From Schistosoma mansoni (Eukaryota > Platyhelminthes > Trematoda > Strigeidida > Schistosomatidae): DNA of 64,000 bases. Below the pieces are notes generated by a model, which searched no databases, was not told the origin of the DNA, and was given only the letters and a program-made list of their open reading frames with translations. How positions within the stretch are numbered: the first letter of the stretch is position 1; the number at the start of each line of letters is the position of its first letter. The position numbers were made by a program, and so were the translations under genes. The stretch covers positions 19,799,828-19,863,827 of the forward strand of contig NC_031497.1 in the NCBI RefSeq assembly GCF_000237925.1, given 5' to 3'. Below, piece by piece: positions 60,801 through 64,000 of this stretch.

Positions 60801-61382
60801 ACTCTCGATAAATTCTCGTAGAATCATACGCCCTTCAGAATATGAAAGGCTTTGAAGACGAAACTAACTTGTAAACTGTTGTAATATACTCCATCATTTT
60901 GGAATCACCAACGCCGTATTCAGCAAAAATAAATTCATATCTCGTTCCAGAAAAATTAGTAAGAACATCAACCGCCAAGCTTTTTCCAGCCACTTTCTAG
61001 CCATAAAGTGTATTTTCTCATATACTTACTGAATTAACATTCTTAAAACAAATATTTATGATGCAGCTAAAGCCAATAGCTTAAGTAATGTGAGTAATAG
61101 CATATCATTATTCCTACACAAACTGTTTCGCATTAAACTTTTAGATATCCAGAGCAACCTCAAGTTAGTAATGTATAAAGCCCCTGAAAAACAAGAAATT
61201 TTGCAACCTTGTCACATATTACACGAACAAACACCTTTGTCTCCATTATTTCCCTTTACATCTTCGACATTTTCTAAGAGTTTAAAGTTTAACTCTCCAT
61301 GTCTGAAAACTAAACCGCAACGCGGAGCATCGAAGCGATCTTCCTTATCCTGCCACAACATTTCGTTGAAATATGACGACAT
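54866..61382 (-). CDS. BBS5: BBSome subunit BBS5, ten exons
   Basis: Complete gene model from GT-AG sites and homology. Exons: 61382-61235, 61183-61118, 61079-61030, 60996-60869, 60832-60697, 60662-60567, 60529-60467, 58185-58036, 55817-55746, 55009-54866. They sum to 1053 nt: 350 residues plus stop, against 341 in human, and every phase matches. BBS5 is a subunit of the BBSome, the coat that moves membrane proteins through cilia. It has two PH-like repeats that bind phosphoinositides. Visible landmarks are VEDVKGNNGDKG then ALYITNLRLLW (first repeat, residues 39-61), TRYEFIF, DEIDGVWNLSSDQGNLGKLF and VTNLRLVW (second repeat, residues 165-192), SYLLGFRIDP, and the family C-terminus DREPVYNEDLGLAVERLP. 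Introns 1-6 are 33-51 nt; introns 7-9 are 2281, 2218 and 736 nt. The small size of the first exons hides the gene from plain ORF scans. Confidence 0.95.
55746..55817 (-). CDS. BBS5: BBS5 exon 9 (72 nt)
   Basis: A 24-codon exon between acceptor ttcttaaccatag and donor GTAAGT. Its last residues, DHCDILS, replace the DHTDAFV of the human protein just before the conserved ADG. Listed separately because it sits isolated, 2.2 kb from exon 8 and 0.7 kb from exon 10. Confidence 0.88.
58036..58185 (-). CDS. BBS5: BBS5 exon 8 (150 nt)
   Basis: Fifty codons, phase 0/0, acceptor tttgtttacag and donor GTATGT. Encodes AGSYLLGFRIDPRERLKKVA and the SLHSIYWKNPVFG block, aligned with GGYVLGFKIDP and SLHKVYSASPIFG of vertebrate BBS5. 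Confidence 0.93.
60530..61234 (-). other. Cluster of six micro-introns in BBS5
   Basis: Intron lengths and positions: 51 nt (61234-61184), 38 (61117-61080), 33 (61029-60997), 36 (60868-60833), 34 (60696-60663), 37 (60566-60530). All begin GT and end AG. Small 5' introns followed by large 3' introns are a known schistosome gene feature. Confidence 0.92.
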
Positions 61383-61488
61383 ATTTGGTTGGGCGCTGAC
61401 TCTTATTTAGCAGTTGCGTTGTGACGACATACCATAGAAACAAAATAAGCCAGTCTTAAAAATTCCAATCGTCTAACTTTGTAGAGGA
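61383..61488. promoter_or_regulatory. BBS5 upstream region, possibly shared
   Basis: About 105 bp separate the BBS5 ATG from the first ATG of a candidate + strand gene. No TATA box stands out. If the downstream candidate is real this is a bidirectional promoter. Confidence 0.35.
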
Positions 61489-61750
61489 ATGAAGCAAGGA
61501 TTGTTTTATCGGATTAAAGAAAGTTTTATCCAAAAACATCGAAATTCTGAGGGTCAGATTACCTGAGAACCATATGAACAAGAAAACGGTAAATACTTCT
61601 TGATGTCACTGGAGACATTTGGCTAATATATAGGAACAAAACAAGGCGGCTTTAAACAGTAAGGTGGGTTTGGGAATTCCGAAGTTCCAGAGAGCGTGCT
61701 TAATGAGATTGATATCTCTTGATTATGGAAAAAGATTCAAACGCTCCTAG
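61489..61750 (+). CDS. Candidate small gene divergent from BBS5
   Basis: Two coding-like segments are separated by a possible 45-nt micro-intron (61589-61633, GTAAAT..TATAG). Segment 2 (61634-61750) is 38 codons plus TAG (EQNKAALNSKVGLGIPKFQR then ACLMRLISLDYGKRFKRS). Segment 1 in the matching frame ends KNIEILRVRLPENHMNKKT at 61588 and is open back to a TGA at about 61490. An ATG at 61489 opens a different 26-codon frame, so the true start is unresolved. The residue composition looks real and the micro-intron fits the neighbour, but I recognise no family. Could also be chance. Confidence 0.35.
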
Positions 61751-63502
61751 AATCCATCACGTTGCAAATAATAGGGGGTTTGATCCATGAATTGAAGGCC
61801 TCGTTTTTTAACTAGCTTCATTCGGTATAACAGCCAAATAAAAGTTAATTTTTTAGACTAGGAAAATATGTTGTTCCAAAAAACGTTCTAAATAGCCATT
61901 TATTTTTTAATTGAGAGTTGTATTGAAATGCATTATTATTGGTTTACTATAACAGGACAACAGGGTGTATGTATGTTACATTTTCGTAATAATAAGCCGG
62001 GAGATTAGTGAAGACTTTGTATGGTGACGAATTGTAGTCTTCTAAGAAACCACATTTACTTGATTTTAGGATATGTAAGCTCTTTGTTGTGACAGTCGTT
62101 AAAATATATCCATTTGGCCCGGGTTATTACTGTTGGGAATTTTATGGTAATTAGGATCTGCTTACTGAGTAACTGGTTGGATATTCATCAAATCCATTTC
62201 CTTCATGCAGTATATAGCAGACGTAACGTACATTCTCCAATCGGTTTAGTAACTAAACCGAGAACGTTTTAGAGCCGAGGAAAAATTTCTAACCCCAAGC
62301 CTAATCGCCCATCATGCTGTACCATTTCTACGTTGAACCGGAGATTCTTGGAGGTTGTGAAGTTTGGTGAACTTCGTTGAGGTCACAGAGAAACAATTCG
62401 GGTTAAGCGGTTGCACTCCATAATTCGTACCTTTCTAATTTTTTTCCCTCGAAAAATCACTTCGATAATCTTGGTTATTAGTGTTCATATTTCCTCACGG
62501 AATTAGTACTTTAATAAAACATTTTCATATATATACGATTGTACAGCTTGATAATAAATTCGTTGAAAAGAGATCCCTTCACTGAACTTCGTGTTTTAAC
62601 TTCGACAAGACTTTATTTGTTTTATGGAGTAATCAAAGTCATCTTAGAACCTTGATGTCACGTTAGACAGTGACTGTCAGGTATTACTTCGATGAGAGCA
62701 AGGAGGTCACACTACTACCGAGTGGATCTACTATCCACATAGATGATACAAAATACCAGATGCTTTTTTTATTCTGTGTCTGTAAGTAAATGATATTAGT
62801 GGTAAGAAGTCTACGGTGCTACACTAAATGCAATGAGTTGGCTTGTAGACTCATGAGGATAACAGATGGGTTCGTAATTTTTGTTAGTTTGTGTGGTGCC
62901 AGAATGCAAATATTTAGGTTGTAGCAGTGTTATGCGACCAGAAGCGTAATTCATATTGTACAAAAGCTGACATGTATAGTGCATAGTAGTTACAAACTAA
63001 CAATGGTCATGTGCCCAGTAAGTCAAAAGGTAAGGCCACAATTGTAATAGAGAGGAAGGAAACACATAATTTGAAATATAACCCAAGGTAATCATTCGTG
63101 ATTGGTAAGGAAACACTAAGAAACGCAAACTGTACCAGGTATTTCAGATCTCTTGATGTGGCAATGAATCAGCAGAGAAGTAGGGGTCAAAATGAGGTAG
63201 TTTTCTGTAGTGAGAGATAATTAATTTGACATTCAGTAATGTACAGGAAATTGCAGGGTCGAATTCAGCAGTAATGGCGAGACCGTAACATATGGGGGAC
63301 CTTTGAACGGCCCTCAGTGACCTTGAGAAATTTTATTAAGTCAGAAAACAGTCGGTATCGAGTACGAATGTAACATGCGAAACTAAAAAACAGTGTACAC
63401 ACTTCTTTGGCATGGTGTGAACACTTTTCAGGGTTAGAAAGAGGCTCTGCAGTTCTGGAACCATAATTCCTGCGACACAGTAACTCACCTATGTAACTCG
63501 CT
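61751..63502. other. Spacer, nothing supported
   Basis: No gene recognised. A short + strand open stretch near 61962-62010 after a ctataacag acceptor-like site could be a further exon of the 61489 candidate, but the evidence is too thin. Confidence 0.35.
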
Positions 63503-63790
63503 GACAGTTTTCTGATGTCTATGCAGATCTCTTCAAATGTTAATGGGCCAACATCGATTCTGAGGTCCATAGGTGCGACTTCGATGTTGGGTGGGTTCAA
63601 TGGAGCTGGTCGATTTCAGAGTTCTTTGAAGTGTTCTACCTACCCGTTTAGTTGTTCTTCATTGTTGGTGATTACCTTGCCTTCCTTGCTTTTCACTGGT
63701 CTTTCTGGTTTACGGTAATTTCCAGAGAGTTTCTTTGTTGTGTCATACAGTTGTCTCAGGCGGAGCTTCGCATTATATTTGCAAGTTTTT
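63503..63790 (-). mobile_element. SR2/RTE-like LINE RT fragment
   Basis: The minus-strand reading gives LRLRQLYDTTKKLSGNYRKP, SKEGKVIT, FKEL.NRPAPLNPPNIEVAP and DLRIDVGPLTFEEICIDIRK. It is collinear with the region at 33150-33400 of the + strand SR2-like copy. Homology stops abruptly at about 63503 (DIRKL then unrelated sequence). It keeps Gln before LYDTTKK where the other copy has a stop. Confidence 0.85.
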
Positions 63791-64000
63791 GCTTCCTTAC
63801 ACTCTGGAAATTTTTTTTAATATGTTCAACCATATATAACAATGACCTCCTTGGTATGTTGATGGAGTCGTTATCTACCTAATCTTCTTTAACACATCTT
63901 CGCCCACTGAATTTGTGTTTTCTAACAAATATTTCGTCTATTTCTACGATCCTGCTCCAAAGGATCCTTCCTCTAAAGGACTCATACAAGCTTGTCATTT

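Overview
This is an AT-rich, gene-poor, repeat-rich animal nuclear segment, most likely from a blood fluke (Schistosoma or a close trematode). Four things point there: tRNA-derived SINEs carrying hammerhead ribozymes; RTE/SR2-like, CR1-like and Penelope-like retroelements; a gene (BBS5) with 33-51 nt micro-introns at its 5' end and kilobase introns at its 3' end; and very long introns filled with retroelement debris. Species assignment is inference; no database search was possible.

Layout. 0-16 kb: three phase-compatible exons (1742-1828, 14349-14783, 15713-16042, + strand) of a coiled-coil protein I cannot name. The 12.5 kb between the first two holds hammerhead SINEs, several as inverted (fold-back) pairs, plus LINE tails. 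18.3-19.2 kb: a 273-codon orphan on the minus strand. 19.5-40 kb: essentially mobile DNA: a 5'-truncated RTE-like LINE, a 3'-truncated SR2-like LINE with endonuclease and partial RT, LTR-like repeats, a decayed Penelope-like element with GIY-YIG-type endonuclease, and copies of an ~0.5 kb repeat family. 40.8-42.3 kb: an intronless NEMP (nuclear envelope integral membrane protein) gene on the minus strand. 42.5-48.9 kb: two consecutive CR1-like LINE ruins, both minus. 51.4-52.4 kb: a LINE 3' end split by a 529-bp insertion with a 13-bp target-site duplication. 54.4-61.4 kb: URM1 (+) tail-to-tail with a complete ten-exon BBS5 gene (minus), most exons of which are too short to appear as long ORFs. 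61.5-64 kb: a possible small gene divergent from BBS5, then another SR2-like fragment.

The recognised genes do separate jobs: URM1 (sulfur carrier for tRNA thiolation and urmylation), BBS5 (BBSome subunit, cilia), NEMP (nuclear envelope). There is no operon-like pathway. The most distinctive content is the set of hammerhead-ribozyme SINEs arranged as inverted dimers, one flanked by a clear 12-bp target-site duplication, and the sharply polarised intron sizes of BBS5.
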